DNA from: Cryoendolithus antarcticus
Lineage: Eukaryota > Ascomycota > Dothideomycetes > Cladosporiales > Cladosporiaceae
Direction of reading: 5' to 3'
Assembly (NCBI GenBank): GCA_002077065.1
Contig: NAJO01000019.1
Coordinates: 744,001 to 808,000, forward strand
DNA length: 64,000 bases
Below are positions 22,477-33,254 of this stretch, piece by piece. Made by a program: the position numbers and the translations under genes. Every line of letters begins with the position of its first letter. The stretch's first letter is position 1. Under the pieces are notes generated by a model, which saw nothing but the letters and a program-made list of their open reading frames with translations, ran no database searches and was not told where the DNA came from.

Positions 22477-24246
22477 TCAAGAACCGACTTTCTCCGCTTC
22501 CTTCGCCTCCGCCTTGGCGTTCTTGACTCTGATCTGCTCCTGCATCCTTACCCGTCTCTGCTCCCTCCACCCCGGTCCCCATTTCCCTAGCACCCAGAGC
22601 GTTGGTGTCGTGATCGCCACGACTCCAGCGACAAATGTGAAACACCACCCCACGCCCATTGCCTCGATCATCTGGATCACCACTGCCGTAGCCCCGGCGC
22701 CCATAAGGCACCTTACTAAATTGTTGGCCGATGTGGCCGTGGCTGGGCTGAGCGGGTAGAAGTCAATGAGCATCACACTCATGGCATTGAAGGCGCTGGT
22801 CAAATTAAGTCCAATGATGAACTGGAGGATCAAGGCGACGGGAAGCGGAGCATGATACTGCATCGCCCAGCCATACGCCAACAGTGCCGCCGTCCCAACC
22901 AACACGAACGGCAGCGCGATCGCGATCCGCACTTGCTCTAAGGGAAAGTGCTGCAAGTTATTCGCCTTGCCTTTGACGATTACATAACCAATTTTCGCGG
23001 CCGTTTGCCGGAACTTCCAGTCCATCAGCCGTCCGCTTAGAGGTTGCGCGATCAGGCATCCGAAGCCGAAGGGTATAAAGCAGAGGCCTATTTGGAGGGG
23101 ATCGTAGTTGTAGGGTGCGAGTTGGAGGAGGTAGGGGAAGGAGGCCATGACGTCGTAGAAGGCGGAGTAGATGAGGGAGTTGTAGATCAGTAGGAGGGCG
23201 ACATCCTTTTCGAGGAGGAGCGGGAGGACCTTCAATGGATTCGGGAATCGAAGTTTCCGGCGAGGAGGCAGGCTGGTAGTGTTTGGTGGGTGACGACGAG
23301 TTTCAACGATGTTCAACAGAGACTTGTTCCAGCCTTGAGGTGGGATCGAGCCGTTGCCGACGACGTTCCGGCCGGTTTCCGGGAAGGTCGTGAGGAAGGG
23401 GATGAGGAACGTCACCGCCAGGATGACGAGGAACCAGAATATCCAGCGCCAGGAGGTGTATTGGGCAAAGAGGCCGCCGATGATTGGAGCCAGGGGAGGG
23501 GCTATCATTGGACCACAATTTGCCCATGCCATCCTGCAGAAGTTAGTCGATGCATACAACGTGGTGGCTAGACTGGGTGTCGTGACATACCAGATACCTC
23601 GATCCGCACTCGTGGCAACATCGGCCACGACGCCTGAAGCCAAGGCGATAGTCCCTGAGCTACCGCTGCTTTGCAGGCACCGCAGGACTAACAACGCCGC
23701 AAAGGTTTTGCAGTTTGCCAGTCCAATGCAAGCCCCCAGATACACGGTGAAAGCGATCATATACGCGGGTCGTCGTCCAGCCATGTCGCTCAGATCTCCA
23801 AACACAGTTGGGGCGAGACCTTGGAAGATCATATATGTTGTAAGTGTTAAGTTGATGGTGCTAGGAGTGACATTGAAGTCATCGGCGAGAGTGTTCAGGG
23901 CTGGAAAGTAGATGTTGGCGGATAGGGGGGAGAAGAAGCCGGCCATTGCAACCATGGCTACGATGTAGGTCTTCTGACGGTGGGTAAAGATGGACCATTG
24001 TGGCGTTTCTGTGCGGGAAAGAGCCAGCTCGGGGTCGCGTTCCGTCGTAATTGGGTCATCGTTGGTGTGAACGGATTCGATGGCATCACGCTCGAGTTGC
24101 TCGTGAGGTTCACGGCTGCTGGTCGAGGTCTCGAACTTTCCCAGGCTAGACTTGTCATCGGATGTCGGATCTGTGCTTGGTGCTGGTTGGTCGTCTGGTG
24201 GTAAGTGTGCTGTCTGCTTGGAATCATTCGCTGGTTTTGAGCTCAT
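22477..24246 (-). CDS. MFS transporter, DHA1 (drug:H+ antiporter-1) family
   Basis: Plasma-membrane type 12-helix exporter. Spliced length is 570 residues from exons 24246-23591 and 23533-22477. The 57-nt intron (GTATGT, branch CGACTAAC, TGCAG) has no stop and keeps frame, so the unspliced frame looks intact, but splicing joins DRGIW to MAWANCGPM, the expected helix 5 region. A long hydrophilic cytosolic N-terminus (about 90 residues) precedes helix 1 (AGFFSPLSANIYFPALNTLA). GDLSDMAGRRPAYM is the loop 2-3 signature, and ETGRNVVGNGSIPPQGWN is typical of the Qdr/Aqr-like branch of DHA1. The substrate is unknown; drug, amino-acid or organic-acid export would all fit the family. It is divergent from UFE1. 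Confidence 0.9.
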   Translation of the reverse strand: MSSKPANDSKQTAHLPPDDQPAPSTDPTSDDKSSLGKFETSTSSREPHEQLERDAIESVHTNDDPITTERDPELALSRTETPQWSIFTHRQKTYIVAMVAMAGFFSPLSANIYFPALNTLADDFNVTPSTINLTLTTYMIFQGLAPTVFGDLSDMAGRRPAYMIAFTVYLGACIGLANCKTFAALLVLRCLQSSGSSGTIALASGVVADVATSADRGIWYVTTPSLATTLYASTNFCRMAWANCGPMIAPPLAPIIGGLFAQYTSWRWIFWFLVILAVTFLIPFLTTFPETGRNVVGNGSIPPQGWNKSLLNIVETRRHPPNTTSLPPRRKLRFPNPLKVLPLLLEKDVALLLIYNSLIYSAFYDVMASFPYLLQLAPYNYDPLQIGLCFIPFGFGCLIAQPLSGRLMDWKFRQTAAKIGYVIVKGKANNLQHFPLEQVRIAIALPFVLVGTAALLAYGWAMQYHAPLPVALILQFIIGLNLTSAFNAMSVMLIDFYPLSPATATSANNLVRCLMGAGATAVVIQMIEAMGVGWCFTFVAGVVAITTPTLWVLGKWGPGWREQRRVRMQEQIRVKNAKAEAKEAEKVGS

Positions 24247-24675
24247 ATCGTGTTAATTTCAGAACCGGATCTCGTCCATCGGTCAAGGGTGAGAGTGCTC
24301 AGATAGTGCGAACCGTGAGCGCCAAATATAGGGAAGGTGGACAGAAGATAGTGAGGTGCAGAGTCTCTACCTGCTAACGCCGTGCCTACGAGGCATTTCG
24401 AAGTCCATCACTACTTGGTACTGCTGCGATGTCGTGCATCCGTCGCCTCATGCTCGGTGCCGTAAAGCCGAGAGCAGCAGTTGGTAGAGGGAGGGCGGGA
24501 GGTTTGGCCGTCGTCGGCAACTTAAAAGCCGATCACTTGGCCGCAGTCGGATGCAACTTGGCGTCAATTTATGCATGACTTATGCCCCTGAATGCAACGT
24601 CACTTGAAGCTGTCCGCTGAATTGTGTATGCGAGCACTTCCAAGGTTGCAATCTTAACATTGGGTACTGTCCACA
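24247..24675. promoter_or_regulatory. Divergent promoter region, MFS and UFE1
   Basis: 429 bp between start codons. No specific motif claimed. Confidence 0.45.
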
Positions 24676-25758
24676 ATGACTGACCTCCGACCCGCCCTAA
24701 ACGATGTCCTCACCGGACTCTCCGCTCTCCCCATTACCCACCAACCGTATGACCTCACCCGCATCAATGCCTTCCTCCAAGACGCCTACAACCTCCACGC
24801 CCGCATCGCAGACCTAACACGCACTCTCCGCCAGATTCGCCCCTCCTACCTCTCCACAGCCGCTCCCGCCCGTCGCCGCATGGCAGGCAGTAATCATGAC
24901 CGCAGTCAACCTCTCACGAACCAGGAGCGGGAGAACTTTGATGCGGAGAGTAAAGCATTACTTAGACAACTGAATGCTGCGATCGCGAAGATCAGGCAGG
25001 CCGAGGATGCGAGGCGGAAGACTGTGGATGTTGTTGCGCTGAGTAAGCGCGCTACGGGCGGGCTGGGTGCGCTTGGGCGGTGGGCAGCAGGTGGGGCGGT
25101 AACTGCCAAGTCGCTGGAGGAGGAGCTGGAGGAGGCGAGGGAGAAGAGTGTAGCTGGGTTCCGGGAGGGGGTGATCTTGTTCCTGCAGGAACGGCTGAGG
25201 GATGCCGGGGGTTTATAGAGCGAGATGATGGAGATTAGGCTGGGGAGGGAGGTGGAGAGGAGCAAGAGTGTGTTGTATAAGAGTCGGGGTGGGGTCGGAG
25301 GGGTGCCCTACGTCGACGAGGGTGAGACATCCGGCATGAATGGCTACGCATCGAAAAGTGGCGCGAACCATGCACGGCAGCAGAGCAAAGGAAGCCGCTC
25401 TGCGAACGGCACCTCAAATCCCGAGACCGAAGAGCTCTCACAAGACCAGCTCCAGCTCTTCGCCTCTGAGAACGCAGACCTACTAAAACACTACGAAGAC
25501 CAGCTCGACCAGATCGCGCAGGCGGAGCGGAGTATTCTCGATATCTCAGAATTGCATTCCCAACTCCACGCCAATCTGGAAGTGCAAAGCGAGCACATCC
25601 AACAGTTGGTAGAAGATAGCTATCTCACGTCCGAGAATCTGGGCAAAGGGAATCAGGAGCTGAAGAGAGCGAGTGAGAGGCGCAGTACCGCGGCGGCGGT
25701 GTTCTGGGGCACGGTGGGGTTCTGCTCGTTCCTCGTCGTGTGGGATCTGGTGTTTTAG
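24676..25758 (+). CDS. UFE1: ER Qa-SNARE Ufe1/syntaxin-18, interrupted by an in-frame amber codon
   Basis: Tail-anchored SNARE of the ER used for Golgi-to-ER retrograde fusion, essential in yeast. One frame of 360 codons is open except for TAG at 25216-25218 (codon 181). The first half has the N-terminal helical part (INAFLQDAYNLHARIADLTR). The second half has EMMEIRLGREVERSKSVLYK, a SNARE helix (about 265-335) with the predicted zero-layer glutamine Q304, and a C-terminal membrane anchor (VFWGTVGFCSFLVVWDLVF) ending at TAG. The helix before the amber (GVILFLQERL) and the one after keep the spacing expected of the family. CAG to TAG is the simplest change. A 48-nt or 69-nt intron ending at this TAG would keep frame but needs weak donors (GTGATC, GTAGCT) and would delete that helix. 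Confidence 0.85.
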
Positions 25759-25836
25759 TCCATGTCAATGCAGTATACCCAACGTCTTGGACGTCCTCTA
25801 GGGCCTGCCAACTAGTCATTGGGAGCGCAAGCTCAG

Positions 25837-26383
25837 CTACTCCCCATCCATGACCCCCTCCTCCCCAAGCCGTCCCATAAACACCGTCTCCCGCTTCGCA
25901 ATGAGCCACCTGCCCGTCGCCCCAGGCGGAATATCCTGTCCTTCACTAGCCTCACTTTTAACGAAGTGATCTACATACCTCCCCCAAGCCGTTACCTGCT
26001 GCCCCTTCCACTTTCCCTGCCCAAAGTGGATTCCAGTAAAATACGTAGTCGACTCAGCCGTCCTTCCATCGGCCGCAATCTCGATCGTCTGCGTGGTCAG
26101 AGCGTGCTGGGACGTGATGTGCCTAAGCCTGTAACTCTCATCAGTTCCGATTTTGATCACTTGTCTTGATCACATGATGGTACACTTCCCTGTCGGAGAT
26201 CTTGGCTTGGATCGCTGGTACGCCTTCCAATGCGGGGCCGAAAGGGTACTTGGCTATTACATCCGAAGTAAAGACTCTTTCGAGGAGAGAGAAATTTTTG
26301 GTGTCTAAAGCTATGCAGTAGCGGGAGAGCGTGTTGCGGATGGCTTCGTAATCGGTCGCTGAAGAGCCCTGTGGAGTTGACAT
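25837..26383 (-). CDS. SnoaL/NTF2-like small protein
   Basis: A cone-fold protein of the SnoaL-like type, often a polyketide cyclase, dehydratase or of unknown role in fungi. Exon 1 starts at MSTPQGSSATDY (26383) and contains RYCIALDTKNFSLLERVF; exon 2 contains ITSQHALTTQTIEI and TYFTGIHFGQG. The two halves are in different frames, so a junction is needed. A 49-nt intron from 26185 (GTGTAC) to 26137 (GATGAG) keeps frame and gives about 165 residues, but its acceptor is poor. A canonical acceptor at the TACAG just downstream gives the wrong phase with every donor I tried. A frameshift is therefore also possible. It is convergent with UFE1, only 78 bp away. Confidence 0.6.
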
Positions 26384-26822
26384 ATTGATGCAGTGATAGC
26401 CGTTATGCTCGGTAATAGCAAAGGTCTTATCAAGGTCTTCACGAAGTCCCGCTTGTCTTCCGATTGACGGAATCGGATTGAGGGAGTCGGGATTTCTGAC
26501 GATGATGACTAGATAACGTTGCGTTGAAAGACGGTCGTTGAGTTGCGCAATACCCGCGTGCTTGGAGATGAGACTAGACAATGCTACGCTTGGAGATGGA
26601 TCAGAAGCACACGTAGATGTCGGGTTGAGCACTATGGCTCAACGGTGACCCGAGAACGCTGTGCATAGCAGCGTTGATTTGTAGCAAGGCTTAAGTTGCT
26701 GAAACTATATCTATAGTGCTTTTGCATGAGGCCAGGTACGTAGAATGCTCTGGCCTCTGATCGCCCTCCGATTCCTCAAGTGACCCCGTTTGATGACTCC
26801 CAGCTTAACGTCTATCCAGCAT
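26384..26822. other. Intergenic
   Basis: 439 bp; upstream of the SnoaL-like gene and downstream of aspartate aminotransferase. An in-frame extension upstream of the SnoaL start exists but lacks coding character. Confidence 0.5.
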
Positions 26823-28181
26823 CTACTTCGACGTCTCCCTCACAACAGCGTCCACGCTATCCGCGAAATAGTCAACATTATTCGTATTCAGCCCCGCCAT
26901 GCTGATCCGCCCATTCTTCGTCATATACACATGATACTGCTCCCTCAGTTTCTGCACCTGCGCCTCGTTCAGCCCAGTGAACGAGAACATGCCAATTTGA
27001 TCCGTGATGTGGTTCCACGTCCCAGGCGTCTTCTTCTCCTCCAGCTTCGAGCGGAGCGCTTTACGCATCTCCTTGATGCGACCGGACATCGTGCGGAGAT
27101 CCTCCTCCCATTGCGCGAAGAGATCTTTGTCATTGAGGATGAGGGACGCGATGCGAGCGCCGTAGGCAGGTGGGTTGGAGATCTCAGAGCGCTGGAGGAT
27201 GGCGAGCTGAGAGCCGACGCGGGAGGTAGTCTCTTTTGCGTGGGAGCCGGCGGAGGTGACGAAGTGGAAGGCGCCTGCGCGCTCGCCATACAAGCCGAAG
27301 TTCTTGGCGTAAGACTGGCAGATCACGAGCTCGAAGCCTTGCTCGACGAAGTAGCGGATTGCCCAGGCGTCGGTGTTGAGAGAGCCAGAGGCGAATCCTT
27401 GGTAGGCGCAGTCGAAGAAGGGGAAGAGGGACTTCTCTTTCATGATCGTGGAGATCTGCTTCCATTGGTCTCGTGTTGGGTCGACACCCGTAGGGTTGTG
27501 AGCGCAGGCGTGTAGGAGGATGATGCTGCCTTCGGTGGCGGACTTGAGTGACTTGACCATACCGTCGAAGTCGAGACCTTTCGTCTCTTTGCTAAAGTAA
27601 GGGTAGGTCTTGATTGGCAGGTTGACGTTGCTGAAGATCTGATTGTGGTTCGCCCACGTCGGTGAGCTGACGTGTATCGCCTTCGATTCCGAGTTCGAGG
27701 GAGTGTAGAACTTTGAGAGGAAGAGGCCGCCGAGATGCACTGCTCCAGTGCCGGAGACAGTCTGCAGGGAGACGACACGCTTCTCCGAGATCGCTGGCGA
27801 GTCGGCACCGAGGACGAGCTTCTGTGATGCTGTGGTGAAGTCGGCGAGTCCAGCAATGGGCAGATATTCGTGATTGAGGTTGGGATCATCGCGAAGTCTG
27901 TCGTCGGCCTTCTTCACCACTGGAAGAACCCATGGCTTCGCATTGTTATCTCTGTATGCGCCGATACCCAGATCTACTTTCTTTGAGTCCTCATCCTTGC
28001 GGTAAGCTGCCATCAGCCCGAACTTCGCTCATAGTCGTCAGCTTCGAACATTTGACTGTGTATCATTTCAACTCACCAACGGGTCTTCAGGTGCCTGCTG
28101 CACCGCGCCAAAGGCGCTCTGTATTCCATTGCCGCCCATCTGTGCGGTGATTTGATGTAGACGTTGATGTGAAGGTGACAT
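26823..28181 (-). CDS. Aspartate aminotransferase, cytosolic type
   Basis: PLP enzyme that interconverts aspartate plus 2-oxoglutarate with oxaloacetate plus glutamate. Two exons: 28181-28077 (35 codons) and 28022-26823 (400 codons), 434 residues; the 54-nt intron runs GTGAGT...GAAG with an internal CTGAC. Splicing gives EDPL|FGLMAAYRKDEDSKKVDLGIGAYRD, the usual N-terminal arm and fold start. The PLP lysine lies in SYAKNFGLYGERAG; the substrate-side arginine region is GRISMAGLN; CAHNPTGVDPT and DCAYQGFASG are classical motifs. No mitochondrial presequence is obvious, so a cytosolic place is inferred; a start at the later MGGNG would shorten the arm. Confidence 0.93.
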
Positions 28182-30619
28182 TGCGGTGAAAGTTGACTGG
28201 AGCTTTGATTGACAAAATCTGGGGTAGGGTAGGGCGATCGCCCGCTGAGCCGCACTGTCCGGCAATCGGATGCCGAGCCGGTGAGTGGTGGAGTGAGGTG
28301 GAGCGGAGTCAAGAGCCCGGTTATATGGATTCGTGCACAAAGGACAGCACTCCGTGACTGGGGAGAGACCGCGTGAGGAATAGGGAGCGAGGGTCTGACA
28401 GTCCTTATACATCCTATTGTATACAGCCGCTTGACGCCCTCGATGTGGTCTAGTCAGGTACGGCGCACATGTGCCGAGGCACATCGAAGTGCCTCGCTTC
28501 ACTTCATCAATACAACGAGCAGTCGGGCGGAATGATGCTGTCACTACTGTCTTCAGTAACAACGTCACGGACATGAGTAACGTCTATCTGGTTCAACAAA
28601 GGCTGCCCTGACGCGTCGTCGAGAAGCCGCAAGTCAACGTCAGGACTGGACTGGAGTCTTCGGTCTCTTCGAAAGCTGCACATCACATTCGTTGGTGCGG
28701 TAGCGTGATCAGTAGCAGTCGAGGTTTTCAATCTTTGAGAGTGATGACGGCGTCGTGAAACTGGCAGCTTAAGTGAGGATGCTAACAGCTGTCGATTATC
28801 GCATCCGCGCTCCCTACTTAGCTATCGTCCAGTCGGCAATGGATGCCCTGCCATAGTGCCGAGTACTTTGGCATGCACAAAGCCACGGATCTGTGAGAGA
28901 TGGTGCTGGTATGCTGGGCTTTCGCTGTGTGCCAGTGCTGTTGCTTTCCGAGCGATTCTCTGAGCCGCAGTGTGTCTAAAGCGCTGAACAAGCTTCCTCG
29001 AACGGCTCTTTGTAAGTTGCACAGCCCGCGATGTCCGCATGCTCCAGTGCAGAGCAGACTGGTCAAGCTGTATCGAGATTGTGACCTTTTCCCAGTGTCC
29101 TAGCTGACGGAGACAGGTTTTCCATTCGCGATGCCAGTGGCTCCATCCAGTCAGATTGGCGATCTGTTTTCACCTGCATGCCGGCTTGTGACCTCAACCA
29201 GAGCCCTCCAACACGTTCCAAGATGAGATCTATCCGCTGAATCGCTGTGGCCGCTGCTTCCCTTGATTGCGAAGGTCTGTGGTACCATCGTCTGCATCAT
29301 GAACGCTGTTTCGCGGCAGACCCGATGGGTGCGAGAGCGTTCGCAAGGTGTGATGAGTAGCTAGCTACGACTCTTGGCTTTCGATGTTCATCCGTCAGTC
29401 CGTTCGAAATCGCAATGTATGTGCGCAGCTGGCTTGAGTGCGTACATGTTGAGCCGATATACTGGTTTTCCCTGATGACCAGATCTTGAGAATGCAGTCG
29501 GCGTATCTCATGGGCTTCGGAACGGAAGGAGCAAGAGAAGTCGCTACCGTTGGTCACGAAGATCGATTCCTCCTTGGTTCTCTGGTTCGGCGACAAAAGC
29601 CGCTTAATCAACTTGAACGGGCTTCCCATCTCCTTTCTGCTGATGTCCTCGGTACCGTGAGCCGTGGCGCATATCAAGCATAAGAACATATAAGCGGGTC
29701 CAGGATAAGCGAGAGGCGGTGCACATCGCCCTACTCGAAAGTGCGGATGAGTACTTCCGGCAGCCATCGTCGTGCTGAGAGACTCAGCTCCCTTGTTTGC
29801 CTGCCATCATTGCGTGCAGCAGAGTCCACAGTATGAGTATAACTTCGCCACCGCGGATCGCCATGGACACCAAAGCGAGCTTGCGCTGAAAGCGTGGGGC
29901 GCAGATGTCGTCGATGGCGAGAGCGGAAGGATTGAGAGGTCAAGGATCGGCGGAGCGATGTCCATGAGGTCACGCCATCGACTACATGATGGGCTTTGGG
30001 AAAAGACCTGGGGTGAGTTGAGCGCAGTGACTTGTGGGATTAGATATTCGCTGCTTTTGCGGGTCAATCACAGAAGCACACATAGCGAGAATGCATGCGG
30101 GAGGGTGCCCAAGGAGACAGCTGGAGTATGGAAGCGATCGTGGTTTCTTCGGCTATTCAAAGGTGCGCCGAGCCACTACGTGTATGTCCTCGTCAGAGTA
30201 TTCCCACTTCTCCTGACGTACGGAACGCCGGTAGTGCCCGGGCAGAGATATCTGCGACGGCGACATGCGTTTCTGACATGTCCATGAGAAGCAGTGAGGC
30301 ATCACAGCATACTAAAGGACTAGGTCCGGTCTCTCACAAACACTCCACGCAAGTTGTGCGAGCCACGACGGTATACATCATACCAGATGAGCTTTCCATA
30401 TTTGCGGGATATTAGGCGAGGTGGGTGTCAAGTGTGCCAAAGAGGTGGGCGGCGGTGGTCGAAAGTGGCGTCACTCAGAAACCAGGTCTTAGATTCACTC
30501 CTGCGGGATTGTATTTTGACAGCACTCAGATCAAAGCAGCTGCAGCAGCAGCCGTTTGTGGCTAGTCTCGCACAGAAGAGCCATCGGACTAGATCAGAAC
30601 GTAGTCCTGCTCCATCGAA

Positions 30620-31035
30620 AGCGCGAATCGGCAGTGGTCACGCCGGGATAGCTGCGATAGCCGATCGAGATGAAGCGTGCTGAGGAGAGAAGTCGCACAG
30701 ATGTCAAGCGTAGTCTTGCCCTCCCGAGATCACAGACCGTCAGTGGTCATGACACGGTAGCTGTGACAGTGGTTTGGAACCGAGAGCATCCATGAGAGTC
30801 GTCGCGCCAAGAGTACAATGTGATGATGCCCTTCCACAATCGCCAAATCCGAGCGACAATCTTGGAGTGGCTGTGGCAGCCGTCGAAATATTCCCTGCAT
30901 AGGAGCAACACTGAAGCTGACGAAGGCTGAGTGTATCCCGAAGCGACGCATTGCGCACGAATACGAACCATTTGCTCTCCCAAAATCAGAAGCCGACAGC
31001 GGTCATTTCCAAGTGGCTGCGGCTACCAATTGTGT
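30620..31035. repeat. Three diverged copies of a roughly 38-bp motif, possible decayed ankyrin-coding DNA
   Basis: Segments starting near 30625, 30732 and 30991 share a CxGYCAGYGGTCA core followed by a GTAGCTG- or GTGGCTG-like part. On the minus strand one copy reads SRSHLEMTAVG, which recalls the GHLEVVKLLL core of ankyrin repeats, and nearby DNA reads VEGHHHIVLLAR. Frames are broken throughout. The ankyrin link is a weak inference. Confidence 0.3.
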
Positions 31036-31713
31036 TGAACGCACCCAAGAGAGACTTCGCCAAGATACTCTGGCGGAGGGTCTGCACATCATCGACCCTC
31101 CGTGAGTGCTTTCTGTGGCATCTGATGACGCGAGGTACTCGATGAACCCTGAAGCGGTCTGTATCGCAATCGAGTCTTGATAGCAGCTTGCGCCAGTGGT
31201 CTTCGAGCAAGCGCACTGGTGTACCCTCCTGAAGCGGCTGTTGAGGTGGCGGATGAGGTAGATCAAATCGAGGTACCTCCGCTTCTCCAGTGATCTGGCA
31301 CACTCCCGCGCTCCCACCAAGGCACTCACGGCAGCATATCTGCAACCCAGTGCGGAGAACAGAGGACCGAGCAAGTGCGGCTGGCTCACCCAGGCTTGGC
31401 AGCTCTCCAGGTGCAATGTCGGTCAGCTCTTACTGTCACAGCTGGCCTGATATGACCATGGCCTGCATTCCAGGCACTCGGAAAAGCGAGAGTATAGGTA
31501 CCTTGAGCGGAGGATATGTGGACTCCAGGCCACTCGCCAAGTCTCTCGTTCCAGTTTTGCGAAGACGAGGTCCGGTGGATTAGTAAACTGCCCATAGCTT
31601 TTTGTAGTACAAGAGGCGTTGTGTAGCGTGTGACAGGCATTGCAGAGTATGTGTACCGTTATGTGCCGCGCAAGGCAACCGGTTCTTGGGGTGGTGAGAT
31701 ACGCCGAGTGATT

Positions 31714-32055
31714 AGCAGCGTGTGTCGAGCAGCATGTGAAGACCAGCATGCGATGAGCAGCGTGTGAGGAGCGGCGTGTGAGGAGCAGCGTGCGATGAGT
31801 AGCGTGTGTTGAGCAGCGTGTGATGAGCAGCGTGTGATGAGCAGCGTGTGATGAGTAGCGTGTGGTGAGCAATCGTGGTGAGCAGCATTGCGATGGGCAG
31901 TATCTGAGGTGAATAGTAGTTTCAGTGAATAGTAGTTGCAGTGAGCAGCACTTGAGGTGAGCAGCAGTTGATCTGAGCAGCAGTTGAGGTGAGCAGCAAT
32001 TGAGGTGAGCAGCAATTGAGGTGAGCAGCAGTGGAGGTGAGCAGTAGTCGAAGTG
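31714..32055. repeat. Minisatellite with a period switch from 14 to 16 bp
   Basis: The left part is about 11-12 copies of AGCAGCGTGTGATG (14 bp), three of them exact and adjacent from 31812 to 31853. The right part is about 10 copies of AGCAGCAATTGAGGTG (16 bp). Both units start with AGCAGC and end in a TG. Intermediate units near 31872-31935 have 13-16 bp. The array has no stops on the minus strand in several frames, which explains a long spurious frame there. Confidence 0.92.
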
Positions 32056-33254
32056 AGTCACCCCTGGACGGACCGACAGCTGAGACGTCCCATAGTGATA
32101 GGGCGGGCCCTGAAGAGCCTGAAGATGCTTGATCAGGTGAACGTTGAAAAAGTGAAGACTGTGGTCAGACAGCTCATGTTTTGCGACGAATGATCCAGAG
32201 ACAGTCAGGTTCATGTAAGGCTGGAGGCGGGGGACTGCTGGACGATGAATGGGTCCCGTTGATTGTAGTCTTGTAACGTATGTGTTGCGATGAATGTTTC
32301 GGCTCTTCCACGTGTCTGGAGCATCGACAATGCCCCCATAAGCCTGACAGTGGCAGTGGAGTGCGCTGTCAAGACGTCCGTGAGGGACTCGGTCGTCCAG
32401 TGTGAAGTCATCTGCCGTTCCGAATGCGTATGATGTGGGCAATGCTCGCACCAGTCTGGCTATGGCAGTGGACGACCTTGTTACTGCGTACGTGAGATGG
32501 AAAAGCGACTAGTTGCCGGGGGACGATGCCTTCTGCTTCTCCGGAGATTCGAGGCGGAGGTTGTGCTATGATAGACCCGGCGGCGGAAGTGCGAAGCTCT
32601 GCCATGACTTCCGTGAGAGGCTAGCACAGGACAACACAACAGACCGCGTTGCATGTAAGTATCACCCTTGAGACGACCGAGTACAGAAGACGCCGTTGTG
32701 ATGCTGTCATTGACCGTAGCGGAGCCTTTCGTGCTTCACCAAGATTGAGGGCGGTAGACCGATCTGACTTGCGCTTAGCCGGTTGCTTTGCTTTCTAGCA
32801 ACATCGGATCGTCTTAAATGTGAGTCAGATGTAGGCCGAGATTCGATCAATCACTTGCTCGATCCCGCAGCGTCAGCACAGTCCGAACCAAGACTTGCTG
32901 TGACAAGCTTGATAGCAGCGTGATGTAGGCGCATTGCCGAGTTTGTACGCAGTCCGTGACACTGCATTGTCGTTGAGACAACGCATGCGAAGGTTACACG
33001 AATGCGACGGCTAGTGGGAGAGCAGTAGATTACATCTATGCAGTCGCTTAGCACGGCGGATAAGGAATTTACCGCGCTGTGAGCAACCAATGCCTTTTCG
33101 CTATGACACGAGGTGGTGTTTACGTCTGGAATCTCGCCGTCAATGGTCCGTGCAGACTGCCAGAACTTCCATACTTACTTTTAACTGTCATGTGGTCTGG
33201 TTACCTACCATCTCCGAGACTCAGCCTCCACCAGTGCAATCTTGTAGCTGCACC

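Larger units (their letters stand above)
28182..33254. other. Gene-poor region, 5.1 kb
   Basis: No intact gene recognised. It holds a decayed repeat block (about 30600-31040) and a minisatellite (31714-32055), listed separately. Several 60-160 codon frames exist on both strands but none shows a domain, and they overlap each other in several frames. Confidence 0.6.

Noticed and set aside
24676..25758. Reassignment of UAG to glutamine to explain the UFE1 amber codon
   Set aside because: Aspartate aminotransferase, the DhaK gene, the dehydrogenase and UFE1 itself all end at TAG at conserved C-termini, so TAG is a normal stop here.
26790..27515. 241-codon plus-strand frame
   Set aside because: Antisense shadow of the aspartate aminotransferase gene; Arg/Leu/Asp-rich composition typical of a complementary frame.
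29297..29767. 156-codon minus-strand frame
   Set aside because: No domain, no convincing start or splice sites, overlapping frames of similar length in the area.
31423..32451. Long minus-strand frame (342 codons) with Cys/His/Leu repeats
   Set aside because: It is the minisatellite read through; the array is open in several minus-strand frames because its units carry no stops there.
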